The position numbers and the translations under genes were made by a program. DNA of 64,000 nt, taken from contig NZ_CP017661.1 in NCBI RefSeq assembly GCF_016805985.1, positions 2,604,001-2,668,000 on the forward strand, read 5' to 3'. This document shows positions 30,768 to 38,615 of the stretch, piece by piece (position 1 is the stretch's first letter; every line of letters begins with the position of its first letter). This DNA is from Microbacterium sp. JZ31 (GTDB lineage: Bacteria > Actinomycetota > Actinomycetes > Actinomycetales > Microbacteriaceae). The notes below the pieces were generated by a model that saw only the letters and a list, made by a program, of their open reading frames with translations, did no database searches and had not been told where the DNA came from.

Positions 30768-31220
30768 TCACGGAAGCGGCGGCGCGACGTACGTCAGGAA
30801 CGGGGCCCGGTCGGCCACGCGCGCGTAGAGGCGCTGCGCGTCGGTGTTCGTCTCGCTCGTGATCCACCGGACCTCGAGCAGGCCCTCCGCCTTGGCCATC
30901 CGCTGCAGGTGCGCGATCAGCGCGCGGCCGATGCCGCCGCCGCGTGCGTCCGGCGCCGTGAACAGGTCGTCGAGGAAGATCGCGGTGCCGCCGCGCGACG
31001 GGCGCGCGAAGCGGCGCCAGTGCGCGATGGCGACGTGGGCGCCGTCCCGTTGCGCCACGAGGCCCTGCAGCTCGTGGGCGTCGTCCATCAGCCAGCCCCA
31101 TACGGTGTCGACGACGGCATCGTCCGGGTCCAGCGCGTAGAAGTCGCGGTAGCCGCGGAACAGCTCCGCCCAGGCGGGCCGGTCCTCGATCGTGACGGGA
31201 CGGATCCGGATCTCAGACAT
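30768..31220 (-). CDS. GNAT-family N-acetyltransferase
   Basis: The 150-residue protein starts IRIRPVTIEDRPAWAELFRGYRDFYAL and carries the acetyl-CoA motif A as FLDDLFTAPDARGGGIGRALIAHLQRMA, then VRWITSETNTDAQRLYARV (motif B). Substrate unknown. Its ATG lies inside the end of the neighbouring GNAT gene (eight-base overlap), so the two are co-translated. The 40-codon upstream in-frame extension overlaps that gene and is rejected. Confidence 0.9.
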   Translation of the reverse strand: MSEIRIRPVTIEDRPAWAELFRGYRDFYALDPDDAVVDTVWGWLMDDAHELQGLVAQRDGAHVAIAHWRRFARPSRGGTAIFLDDLFTAPDARGGGIGRALIAHLQRMAKAEGLLEVRWITSETNTDAQRLYARVADRAPFLTYVAPPLP

Positions 31221-31716
31221 GCAGCTTGTACCCGACGTGCGAGGCCTCGTAGCCGAGTCGCTCGTAGAAGCGGTGGGCGTCGACGCGCTGCGCGTCCGAC
31301 GTGAGCTGGACCAGCCGCGCGCCCAGCGTCGGCGCGACATCGCCCACCCAGCGCATCAGGGCGCGGCCGATGCCCGCCGAGCGCTGGTCGTCGCGCACGC
31401 GGACGGCCTCGACCTGCAGCCGCGCGGCACCGCGACGCGAGATGCCGGGAATCAGCGTGAGCTGCAGCGTGCCGATCACGACTCCGTCGCGCTCCGCGAC
31501 CAGCTGGACGTTGCGCGGGTCGGCCTGGACCGCCTCGAGCCCGCGCGCGTAGGCGTCGAGGTCGTCGGGTGACGCGGTGTCCCCGCGCGCCGCGCTGACG
31601 GGGTCGTTCGCGATCAGTGCGACGAGCACGTCGAGATCCGCGGACTCCGCCGCGCGGACAGAGAACTCGCCGTCCCTGGCCGCGAGCGTGACGGGCAGCG
31701 TGAGCGCCTCGATCAC
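31213..31716 (-). CDS. GNAT-family N-acetyltransferase
   Basis: The 167-residue protein has FSVRAAESADLDVLVALIANDP at the start of the fold and LQVEAVRVRDDQRSAGIGRALMRWVGDVA as the acetyl-CoA-binding motif, followed by LVQLTSDAQRVDAHRFYERLGYEASHVGYKL, the usual C-terminal signature. Similar proteins acetylate amino groups of small molecules or peptides; the target is not known. GTG 31716 follows the lysC stop by only three bases, so it is in the lysC operon. Confidence 0.9.
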   Translation of the reverse strand: MIEALTLPVTLAARDGEFSVRAAESADLDVLVALIANDPVSAARGDTASPDDLDAYARGLEAVQADPRNVQLVAERDGVVIGTLQLTLIPGISRRGAARLQVEAVRVRDDQRSAGIGRALMRWVGDVAPTLGARLVQLTSDAQRVDAHRFYERLGYEASHVGYKLHV

Positions 31717-31719
31717 GGC

Positions 31720-32256
31720 TCAGCGCCCGGTGCCGGCGTAGACCGTCGCCTCGATCTCGCTGTCGAGGCCGTAGGCCGTGTGCACCGCGCGCGCGGCCTC
31801 GTTGAGCTCGTCGCCGCGCAGGACCACGGAGATCCGGATCTCGGACGTCGAGATCATCTCGATGTTGACGCCCGCCTCGCTCAGCGCCTCGAACAGCGTG
31901 AGCGACACACCCGAGTGCGTGCGCATGCCCGCACCCACGACCGAGAGCTTGCCGATCTGGTCGTCGTGCACGATGCTCTCGTAGCCGATGGTCTCCTGCT
32001 CGGCGGTGAGGACCTTCAGCACCTCGACCGCCGACTGCTTGGGCAGGGTGAACGAGATGTCGGTGCGGCCCGGCTGCGCCGACTGCACGTTCTGCACGAT
32101 CATGTCGATGTTCGCGCCCGTCTTGGCCACGAGCGAGAAGATCGCGGCCGCGGATCCGGGCACGTCGGGGACCCCGACGACCGTGATCTTCGCCTGGCTC
32201 TGATCAATCGCGACGCCCGCGACGACGGGCTCCTCCATGCCGATGACGTCGGCCAT
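31720..32256 (-). other. Internal translation start for aspartokinase beta subunit within lysC
   Basis: AAGGAG (minus strand, 32268-32263) is six bases before an in-frame ATG at 32256, giving [21 protein letters not shown] and a 178-residue protein that is exactly the regulatory ACT region. Corynebacterium and Bacillus class II aspartokinases are alpha2beta2 complexes made from such overlapping in-frame starts. The ribosome-binding site is stronger than that of many whole genes in this window. Confidence 0.75.
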
Positions 32257-33027
32257 CGCTGACTCCTTGTGGGTGGTGCGGGGGTCGGTCATGCCCTCCC
32301 CCAGGACGTAGGTGCCCTCGTTCGCGGAGAACGTGGACCGGGCGTGGATGAGCACGCCGTGACGACGGGCGTACTCGACGGCGCGGATGTACAGCACCTT
32401 CGCGCCGTTGGCGGCGAGCTCGAGCATCTCCTCGGCCGTGACCGTGTCGAGCTTGCGGGCCCGCGGGATCACGCGCGGGTCGGCCGAGAAGATGCCGTCG
32501 ACGTCGCTGTAGATCTCGCACACGTCGGCCCCGAGGGCCGCGGCCAGGGCGACCGCGGTGGTGTCGGATCCGCCGCGGCCGAGCGTGGTGATGTCGTCGT
32601 TGTCCGGGTTGACGCCCTGGAAGCCCGCGACGATCACGATCGCCCCGTCGTCCAGCGCGGCCCGCAGGCGCGTGGGGGTCACATCGATGATGCGCGCGCT
32701 GCCGTGGTCGGCCGTTGTCCGCATGCCGGCCTGGCTGCCGGTGAACGACCGCGCCTCGTAGCCCATCGAGTGGATCGCCATCGCGAGCAGCGCCATCGAG
32801 ATGCGCTCACCGCTCGAGAGCAGCATGTCGAGCTCGCGCGGCGCCGGGATGGGCGCAACCTGCGCGGCGAGGTCGAGCAGCTCATCGGTGGTGTCGCCCA
32901 TCGCGCTGACGGCCACGACCACGTCGTTGCCGGCGCGGCGCGTGTCGACGATGCGCTTCGCGACCCGCTTGATGCTCTCGGCGTCGGCGACGGACGAGCC
33001 GCCGAACTTCTGCACGATCAGTGCCAC
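31720..33027 (-). CDS. lysC: Aspartokinase, alpha subunit
   Basis: The 435-residue enzyme phosphorylates aspartate, the first step of the lysine/threonine/methionine pathway. [22 protein letters not shown] is the kinase start. [50 protein letters not shown] and [16 protein letters not shown] complete the catalytic domain. Two ACT domains (from about residue 265: [21 protein letters not shown] and [23 protein letters not shown]) bind lysine and threonine for feedback control. GTG 33027 has AGGAG six bases before it. A second start inside the gene makes a beta subunit. Two GNAT genes follow at once. Confidence 0.97.
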   Translation of the reverse strand: MALIVQKFGGSSVADAESIKRVAKRIVDTRRAGNDVVVAVSAMGDTTDELLDLAAQVAPIPAPRELDMLLSSGERISMALLAMAIHSMGYEARSFTGSQAGMRTTADHGSARIIDVTPTRLRAALDDGAIVIVAGFQGVNPDNDDITTLGRGGSDTTAVALAAALGADVCEIYSDVDGIFSADPRVIPRARKLDTVTAEEMLELAANGAKVLYIRAVEYARRHGVLIHARSTFSANEGTYVLGEGMTDPRTTHKESAMADVIGMEEPVVAGVAIDQSQAKITVVGVPDVPGSAAAIFSLVAKTGANIDMIVQNVQSAQPGRTDISFTLPKQSAVEVLKVLTAEQETIGYESIVHDDQIGKLSVVGAGMRTHSGVSLTLFEALSEAGVNIEMISTSEIRISVVLRGDELNEAARAVHTAYGLDSEIEATVYAGTGR

Positions 33028-33077
33028 TGGGTACTCCTGGGATCCAGGACGTCTCGGATTCCCGCCCTGCTCCGAAC

Positions 33078-33083
33078 ATCTTA
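33078..33083 (-). promoter_or_regulatory. -10 element of the lysC operon
   Basis: TAAGAT on the minus strand predicts a transcript start about 44 bases before the lysC GTG. This leader is long enough for a ribosome-binding site but shows no lysine riboswitch-like structure. No clear -35. Confidence 0.45.
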
Positions 33084-33190
33084 GGGACGCGTCGGACCGC
33101 CTCCCGACCATGTGACATCCCGCCCGCCCGTGCCCGCGGGCGCTTCGCGGGATGCATCCACGACGGCGCGCGATGGACGCAGAACGCCTG

Positions 33191-33219
33191 GTGACACGGC
33201 GGCTTGCGCCGGATACTGT
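33191..33219 (+). promoter_or_regulatory. Sigma-70-type promoter of the glycine-rich membrane protein gene
   Basis: GTGACA (33191-33196) and TACTGT (33214-33219) are separated by 17 bases, close to the housekeeping consensus TTGACA-17-TATAAT. The predicted start is about 23 bases before ATG 33249. Confidence 0.6.
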
Positions 33220-33248
33220 GACGGCAACGACGAGCAGGAGGCAGGCGC

Positions 33249-33662
33249 ATGGACATCCCTGAGAGCATGACCCCGGTCATCGGTCTCGTGGCCGGTCTGG
33301 TGATCGTCGGGGCGATCGTCACGGTGATCATCCGGCTCGTGCGGGGACGTCAGGCCGACGCATCCGTGGGGCAGGATCGCCGCCGCCGTGATGCCGACGG
33401 CAGCGACGCGAATCCGATGCTGTACGGCGCGGCGGGTCTCGCGGCCGGCGCCGGGGCAGGCGTGATCGGCACGGACGGGCGCAAGGACGACGGGGGCGGG
33501 TCGGGTTCCGGCGGCGAGGGCGGCGGCGACTTCGGCTCGGGCGGCGATTCCGGGACCGGCGGAGGGTTCGGCGGGGATTACGGCGGCGGCAGCGGCGGGG
33601 GCTGGGGCGGCGGCTTCGACGGCGGCGGCGCGAGCGGCGGCGACGGCGGCGGGTCGTTCTGA
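33249..33662 (+). CDS. Small membrane protein with glycine-rich C-terminus
   Basis: The 137-residue protein has one transmembrane helix near the N-terminus ([22 protein letters not shown]), a short basic stretch ([17 protein letters not shown]) and an Ala/Gly segment ([16 protein letters not shown]). Its last 65 residues are almost all Gly, Ser and Asp with Phe/Tyr/Trp spaced every few residues, ending SGGDGGGSF. Such tails are seen on TPM-domain and other bacterial membrane proteins, but no folded domain is seen here. AGGAGGC precedes ATG 33249 and a good promoter lies upstream. It is divergent from lysC. Function not recognised. Confidence 0.82.
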   Translation: MDIPESMTPVIGLVAGLVIVGAIVTVIIRLVRGRQADASVGQDRRRRDADGSDANPMLYGAAGLAAGAGAGVIGTDGRKDDGGGSGSGGEGGGDFGSGGDSGTGGGFGGDYGGGSGGGWGGGFDGGGASGGDGGGSF

Positions 33663-33675
33663 CCCGCTCGCCCGC

Positions 33676-34629
33676 TCAGCGGTGGCGCTTCTGCCGAGCG
33701 GGCGCGATCGGATCCGGCTCCGACAGGATCGGCACGGCCGGATCCGTCTTGTCGCGGGTCGGCAGGCCGCCCGCGGCCAGCAGGCAGCCGACGATCACGA
33801 TCGGGAAGCCGACGAGCAGCGCGGGGCTGAGCGGCTCGGCGAGGATGAGGACGCCGAGCGCGATCGCGACGACGGGGTTCACGTACGTGAACAGCGGCGC
33901 GCGCACGGGTCCGACCTCCGCGATGAGCGCGAAGAACGCGATGAAGGCCACAGCCGTGCAGACGACCGTCAGCAGCACGATGGACACGACGCTGTTCGCG
34001 GTGGGCGCCTCGTGGCTCGTGAGCAGTGCGATGGGGGTGTAGCCGAGGCCGACCACGGCGAGCGCGAGCGTGATCGTGCCCAGCGACGGCACATCGTGGA
34101 GCTTGCGCGCCACGATGAACGGCGCGATCGCATACAGGACCGCCACGAGCAGCACCTCGCCCATCGCCACGAGATCCGCACTCGCTCCTTCCGCACTGCC
34201 GAGCGCGACGACCGCCACGCCGGCGAAGCCGAGGGCGAGGCCGGTCGTGCGCATCGGGCGCAGGGCGGTGCGGTCGCCGCGCACCACCGCGATCACGGTC
34301 GCGAAGAGCGGCACCGTCGCCACCAGCAGACCCGTGAGGCCCGAGGAGATGGTCTGCTCGGCGTGCGCCAGCAGCACGAACGGACCCGCCATCTCGATCG
34401 CGGCGAACGCGAGCACCCACGGCCACTTCCGCAGCGCCGGCCGCAGGGCACGCTGTCTCAGCGCGAACGGCAGCAGCAGGATCGCGGCGCCGCCCGTGCG
34501 GATGGCGACGACCGCGGCGGGCGAGAACGTCTCGACCGCCTCGCGGATGAACAGGTAGGGCATGCCCCACACGACCGCCATGATCGCGAAGAGCACCCAA
34601 CCGCGCGCGGAGAACCGGGAGGATGGCAC
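33676..34629 (-). CDS. EamA (DMT superfamily) transporter
   Basis: The 317-residue membrane protein has about ten helices in two EamA repeats. The first runs from GWVLFAIMAVVWGMPYLFIREAVE to GLTGLLVATVPLFATVIAVV. The second begins near GEVLLVAVLYAIAPFIVARKL and ends TYVNPVVAIALGVLILAEPLSPALLVGFPIVIVG. Family members export amino acids or other small metabolites. GTG 34629 is chosen as the first start before the first helix; CAGGAT lies six bases upstream. The much longer open frame upstream is the antisense of recR and is rejected. Confidence 0.9.
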   Translation of the reverse strand: MPSSRFSARGWVLFAIMAVVWGMPYLFIREAVETFSPAAVVAIRTGGAAILLLPFALRQRALRPALRKWPWVLAFAAIEMAGPFVLLAHAEQTISSGLTGLLVATVPLFATVIAVVRGDRTALRPMRTTGLALGFAGVAVVALGSAEGASADLVAMGEVLLVAVLYAIAPFIVARKLHDVPSLGTITLALAVVGLGYTPIALLTSHEAPTANSVVSIVLLTVVCTAVAFIAFFALIAEVGPVRAPLFTYVNPVVAIALGVLILAEPLSPALLVGFPIVIVGCLLAAGGLPTRDKTDPAVPILSEPDPIAPARQKRHR

Positions 34630-34721
34630 GCGCCGATCCTGCCATGGGGTGGGGACATCGCGCGGGCCGGGGGCGTTCCGGCGTCGCAGTGCGGCCGAGC
34701 CGGACGTCGACGCCGCCGGCG

Positions 34722-35315
34722 TCAGATCGCGCGGCGTCCCTCGAACGCGCGGCCGAGCGTGACCTCGTCGGCGTACTCGAGGTCGCCGCCCACGGGAAGG
34801 CCCGACGCGAGGCGCGAGACCGTGATCTGCAGCGTCGTGAGCAGGCGGCTGAGGTAGGTCGCCGTCGCCTCGCCCTCGAGGTTGGGGTTCGTGGCGAGGA
34901 TGACCTCCTGCACCGTGCCATCGGCGAGGCGCGACATGAGCTGCTGGATGCGCAGGTCGTCGGGACCGATGCCGGCGATCGGGCTGATCGCGCCGCCGAG
35001 CACGTGGTACAGCCCCCGGAACTCGCGCGTGCGCTCGATCGCCGCGACGTCCTTCGCGTCCTCGACCACGCAGATCAGGGCGTTGTTGCGGCGGGGGTCG
35101 CGGCAGATCGCGCACGTGTCCTGCTCGGAGACGTTGCCGCAGATCTCGCAGAACTTCACGCGCTCGCGCACCTCGCGCAAAAGCTCGGACAGCCGCGACA
35201 CGTCGAACGTCGGGGTCTGCAGGATGTGGAACGCGATGCGCTGCGCCGATTTCGGGCCGATGCCGGGGAGCCGGCCGAGCTCGTCGATCAGCTCCTGGAC
35301 GATGCCGTCGTACAT
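34722..35315 (-). CDS. recR: Recombination mediator protein RecR
   Basis: The 197-residue DNA-binding ring protein works with RecF and RecO to load RecA at gaps. [24 protein letters not shown] is the helix-hairpin-helix, [16 protein letters not shown] the four-Cys zinc finger, and [41 protein letters not shown] the Toprim domain. It lies 14 bases downstream of dnaX, the classic bacterial arrangement; the short YbaB gene often found between them is absent. Confidence 0.96.
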   Translation of the reverse strand: MYDGIVQELIDELGRLPGIGPKSAQRIAFHILQTPTFDVSRLSELLREVRERVKFCEICGNVSEQDTCAICRDPRRNNALICVVEDAKDVAAIERTREFRGLYHVLGGAISPIAGIGPDDLRIQQLMSRLADGTVQEVILATNPNLEGEATATYLSRLLTTLQITVSRLASGLPVGGDLEYADEVTLGRAFEGRRAI

Positions 35316-35329
35316 CTAGATGGACCTTC

Positions 35330-37753
35330 TCACTGGAACCGCGTGGGCGGCTCGTAGGGCTCTTCGCGCACGAAGCGCGCCTCGAGGATCTGCCGGACGA
35401 CGGCCTCTCCGTAGCGCTGCACGCCGTCGGTCTGCACGACGCGGCGCTGCACGGTCACGGTCGGAGTCTGGATCACCGGCGGCACCTCGGGTGCGGCCGG
35501 CGGCTCGTCGTCGGTCTCGTCCGCGTCGACGGGCACGTCGGTCGGCATCACGTCGCCCTCGCGCTCGAGCGTCGCGACGCGCGCGGCGACCGGCACCGCG
35601 GCCTCCTCGGGGTCGTCGTCGACCGCGAGCGCGGGGGCCGCGTCCGAGTTCGGGATCGTCGCGACCGCCCAGTCGGTCACGGGCGCCGCGGCGTACGTCG
35701 CGGGGGCCGGCGCCGGGTCGCGACGCGGCGGTGCGGGACGGACCTGCGCGGTGCGGGCGGGCGCCGGACGGTCCGCCGCTGGGCGCGCAGGCGCGGGGCG
35801 CGCCGCCGCTGCCGCGGGACGCGAGGCGTAGGGGTCCTCCCCCGGATACGGCTCGTCGGGATAATCCGGCTCGGGCGGGACGTCGTCGTAGGACGGCGCT
35901 GGGTCGGGGTCGGACGGCGCGGGCTCGGCGGGACGCTGCCCGCCCTGCTCGCGCGGACCGGCCTCGCGTCCACCTGCGTCCACGTGCGCGAGGTACTTCA
36001 CGCGCACGCCCAGCACGGCCAGGATCGCGGTGCGCAGATCCTCGCTCACGCCGCCCTGCGGCGTGCGGTGCTTGAACTTCTCGAGGTCGCCCTCGTTCGG
36101 GAAGCCGAGCACGAGCACGTCGTCCGGGCGCACGTCGGCCACGCGCGCACCGGCGACCACGAGCCAGCTCGTGCGACGGATCTCCTGGAGGCGCTCGAGC
36201 ACGGTCTGCCACGCGGCCGTGATGGCGTCGAGCGTGAGCGGGCCGGCCGGGGCCGGAGGCTCGGCGGGCTGCGACGCAGCGGGCTGCGGCGCCGAGGCAC
36301 CCGGCGTGGCGGGCGACGTCGCGGGAGCCGTGCCCGGAGCAACGGTCGCCCATCCGGCCGCGGGGACAGTATCGCCCTGCGACGCGGGCACGACAGGGGC
36401 GGCCGCCGGCTCCTCCGCGGCGGCCGGCTTCTCCGGAGCGGCCGGCTTCTCCGGAGCGGGAGCCTGCGGCGCCGGAACCGCCGGAGCCGGAGCCGGAACG
36501 GCCGGACCCGGAGCCGGAACGGCCGGAGCCGTGGCCGCGGGCGCGGGGGCCGCGGCTGCGGCCGGCGACGCGGGCGCCGGTGTCGGGGCGACGGACGGCG
36601 CGGCGGCAGCCGGCACGGGTGCCGCACCGGGAGCGGCGGCCGCGTCGGGCGCGATGGCGCCCGCGAGCACGCGGGCGATCATCAGCTCGAGCTGCAGGCG
36701 CGGCGACGTGGCGCCCGTCATCGCATCCAGCGCGGCGCTGACGATGTCGGCGATCTTCGACAGACGCTCGGCCCCCAGGCGCTGCGCCTGGCCGCCCATC
36801 CGCTCGAGCTCGTCGGCGGGCATGCCGCGCAGCACGGCGGACGCGCCCTGCCCGGTCGCCGCGATCACGATCAGGTCGCGCAGACGCTCGAGCAGGTCGT
36901 CGACGAAGCGCCGCGGGTCCTGACCCGTCTGCACCACGCGATCCACGGACGCGAACGCGGCGGCGGCATCGCCCGACGCGAAGGCGTCGACGACGCCGTC
37001 GAGCAGCTCGCCGTGCGTGTAGCCCAGCAGGGCGACCGCCCGCTCGTACGCGACGCGGGATCCGTCCGATCCGGCGATCAGCTGATCCAGGATCGACAGC
37101 GTGTCTCGCGGGGATCCGCCGCCGGCGCGCACAACGAGCGGCAGCACGCCCGACTCGACCTGCACGCCCTCCTGGTCGCACAGCGACTGGACGTAGTCGA
37201 GCATCGCGGCGGGCGGCACGAGGCGGAACGGGTAGTGGTGCGTGCGCGAGCGGATCGTGCCGATGACCTTGTCGGGCTCGGTCGTGGCGAAGATGAACTT
37301 CACGTGCGCGGGAGGCTCCTCGACGAGCTTCAGCAGCGCGTTGAAGCCCTGCGGCGTCACCATGTGCGCCTCGTCGAGGATGAAGATCTTGAACCGGTCG
37401 CGCGCGGGGGCGAACACCGCGCGCTCGCGCAGGTCGCGCGCGTCGTCGACGCCGTTGTGGCTGGCCGCGTCGATCTCGACCACGTCGAGCGATCCGCCGC
37501 CCGCGCGGGAGAGCTCGACGCAGCTGTCGCACGTGCCGCACGGGGTGTCGGTCGGGCCCTCGGCGCAGTTCAGGCAGCGCGCGAGGATGCGTGCGGAGGT
37601 GGTCTTCCCGCAGCCGCGCGGACCCGAGAACAGGTACGCGTGCCCGATGCGATCGCCCCGCAGCGCGGTCATCAGCGGCTCGGTGACCTGCGACTGCCCG
37701 ATCATCTCCGCGAAGGTCTCGGGCCGGTAGCGGCGATACAGGGCGGTGGTCAC
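35330..37753 (-). CDS. dnaX: DNA polymerase III subunit gamma/tau
   Basis: The 807-residue clamp-loader ATPase begins ALYRRYRPETFAEMIGQSQVTEPL. The P-loop is LFSGPRGCGKTTSARILARCLN (about residues 43-64). The zinc site is CLNCAEGPTDTPCGTCDSC, and FKIFILDEAHMVTPQGFNALLKLVEEPPAHVKF is the Walker B/sensor region. From about residue 380 comes a long Ala/Pro linker, then a tau-type part and an acidic Pro-rich tail ending PPTRFQ. I saw no A-rich slippery site for a gamma frameshift. GTG 37753 has TAGGCT six bases upstream (leaderless). Short tandem duplications lie in the linker at 36423-36532. Confidence 0.96.
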   Translation of the reverse strand: MTTALYRRYRPETFAEMIGQSQVTEPLMTALRGDRIGHAYLFSGPRGCGKTTSARILARCLNCAEGPTDTPCGTCDSCVELSRAGGGSLDVVEIDAASHNGVDDARDLRERAVFAPARDRFKIFILDEAHMVTPQGFNALLKLVEEPPAHVKFIFATTEPDKVIGTIRSRTHHYPFRLVPPAAMLDYVQSLCDQEGVQVESGVLPLVVRAGGGSPRDTLSILDQLIAGSDGSRVAYERAVALLGYTHGELLDGVVDAFASGDAAAAFASVDRVVQTGQDPRRFVDDLLERLRDLIVIAATGQGASAVLRGMPADELERMGGQAQRLGAERLSKIADIVSAALDAMTGATSPRLQLELMIARVLAGAIAPDAAAAPGAAPVPAAAAPSVAPTPAPASPAAAAAPAPAATAPAVPAPGPAVPAPAPAVPAPQAPAPEKPAAPEKPAAAEEPAAAPVVPASQGDTVPAAGWATVAPGTAPATSPATPGASAPQPAASQPAEPPAPAGPLTLDAITAAWQTVLERLQEIRRTSWLVVAGARVADVRPDDVLVLGFPNEGDLEKFKHRTPQGGVSEDLRTAILAVLGVRVKYLAHVDAGGREAGPREQGGQRPAEPAPSDPDPAPSYDDVPPEPDYPDEPYPGEDPYASRPAAAAARPAPARPAADRPAPARTAQVRPAPPRRDPAPAPATYAAAPVTDWAVATIPNSDAAPALAVDDDPEEAAVPVAARVATLEREGDVMPTDVPVDADETDDEPPAAPEVPPVIQTPTVTVQRRVVQTDGVQRYGEAVVRQILEARFVREEPYEPPTRFQ
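36423..36532. repeat. Tandem duplications in the dnaX Ala/Pro linker
   Basis: An 18-base unit is perfectly repeated (36423-36440, 36441-36458; EKPAAP/EKPAAA). A 21-base period unit occurs twice at 36491-36511 and 36512-36532. Both keep the frame and encode low-complexity Ala/Pro. Confidence 0.8.
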
Positions 37754-37759
37754 CCGAAC

Positions 37760-37765
37760 AGCCTA
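37760..37765 (-). promoter_or_regulatory. -10 element of dnaX, leaderless type
   Basis: TAGGCT on the minus strand is followed by six bases and the GTG start of dnaX. Confidence 0.5.
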
Positions 37766-37787
37766 CGGTGCACCGCTGACATCCGGC

Positions 37788-38615
37788 CTACGGCTCCGAG
37801 CCCGTCGCGACGGGGCGGCCCTCCAGGTTCGACCACTGGCTCCACGAGCCAGGGTAGAGCGCGCCGTCGACACCGGCCGCGGCGAGCGCGAGCAGCGTGT
37901 GCGCGGCCGTCACGCCCGAGCCGCAGTACACCGCGACGGGCGCCCGGAGGTCGATGCCGAGGTCCTCGAAGCGGGCGCGGATCGAGCCGGGCTCGAGGAA
38001 ACCGCCCCCCGCGTCGAGGTTGTCGGTCGTGGGGGCCGACACCGCGCCGGGGATGTGCCCGGCGCGCGGATCGATCGGCTCGGACTCGCCGCGATAGCGC
38101 TCGCCCGCCCGGGCGTCGACGAGCGTGCCCACGCGCGGGAACGCCGCCGCGTCGTCCACGGTCAGCACCGGCAGCGCGCCGTAGTGCAGCTCGATGTCTC
38201 CCGGCTCCGCCTCGACGGGTCCGGTCTCGAGCTCGCCCTTCCAGGCCTGCAGTCCGCCGTCCAGCACGCGCACGTCGCGCACGCCGGCGTGACGCAGCAG
38301 CCACCACGCCCGCGCGGCCGCCATGCCGGAGGTCGCGTCGTAGACGACGACCGGCCTGTCCGTGAAGACGCCCCAGGCGCGCGCCGAGCGCTGCAGCGCC
38401 TCGACCGACGGCAGCGGATGACGTCCCTCGGTCGCGGGGCGCGACGGGTCCGCCAGCTCGTGATGCAGGTCCACGAACACCGCGCCGGGGATGTGGCCCG
38501 CGAGATACGCGGGACGCCCGCCCTCCGGATCCGCGAGCGTCCACCGCACATCCAGCAGGGTCACCTCGCCGAGCCGCGCCGCGAGCTCGGACGCCCTGAT
38601 CAGCGGCTCAGTCAT
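37788..38615 (-). CDS. Two-domain sulfurtransferase (3-mercaptopyruvate / thiosulfate type)
   Basis: The 275-residue protein has two rhodanese domains. The first (LLDVRWTLADPEGGRPAYLAGHIPGAVFVDLHHELA) is inactive, with ATSGMAAARAW in the loop. The second (LVDARAGERYRGESEPIDPRAGHIPGAVS) has the active loop VYCGSGVTAAH with Cys231. CGSGVTA is the form typical of mercaptopyruvate sulfurtransferases rather than thiosulfate enzymes (CRxGx[RT]). Its start codon lies eight bases inside the end of the GH65 gene, so it is translated from the same message. Confidence 0.93.
   Translation of the reverse strand: MTEPLIRASELAARLGEVTLLDVRWTLADPEGGRPAYLAGHIPGAVFVDLHHELADPSRPATEGRHPLPSVEALQRSARAWGVFTDRPVVVYDATSGMAAARAWWLLRHAGVRDVRVLDGGLQAWKGELETGPVEAEPGDIELHYGALPVLTVDDAAAFPRVGTLVDARAGERYRGESEPIDPRAGHIPGAVSAPTTDNLDAGGGFLEPGSIRARFEDLGIDLRAPVAVYCGSGVTAAHTLLALAAAGVDGALYPGSWSQWSNLEGRPVATGSEP

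Noticed and set aside
33028..33110. Lysine riboswitch in the lysC leader
   Set aside because: The predicted leader is only about 44 bases and shows no multi-helix structure.
34629..35115. A longer EamA protein starting upstream at 35115
   Set aside because: The extra 162 codons are antisense to recR and lack transmembrane character. The first helix begins right after GTG 34629.
36000..36600. Programmed frameshift making a short gamma form of DnaX
   Set aside because: No A-run slippery sequence or stop just after it was seen. The Ala/Pro repeats are simply a linker.
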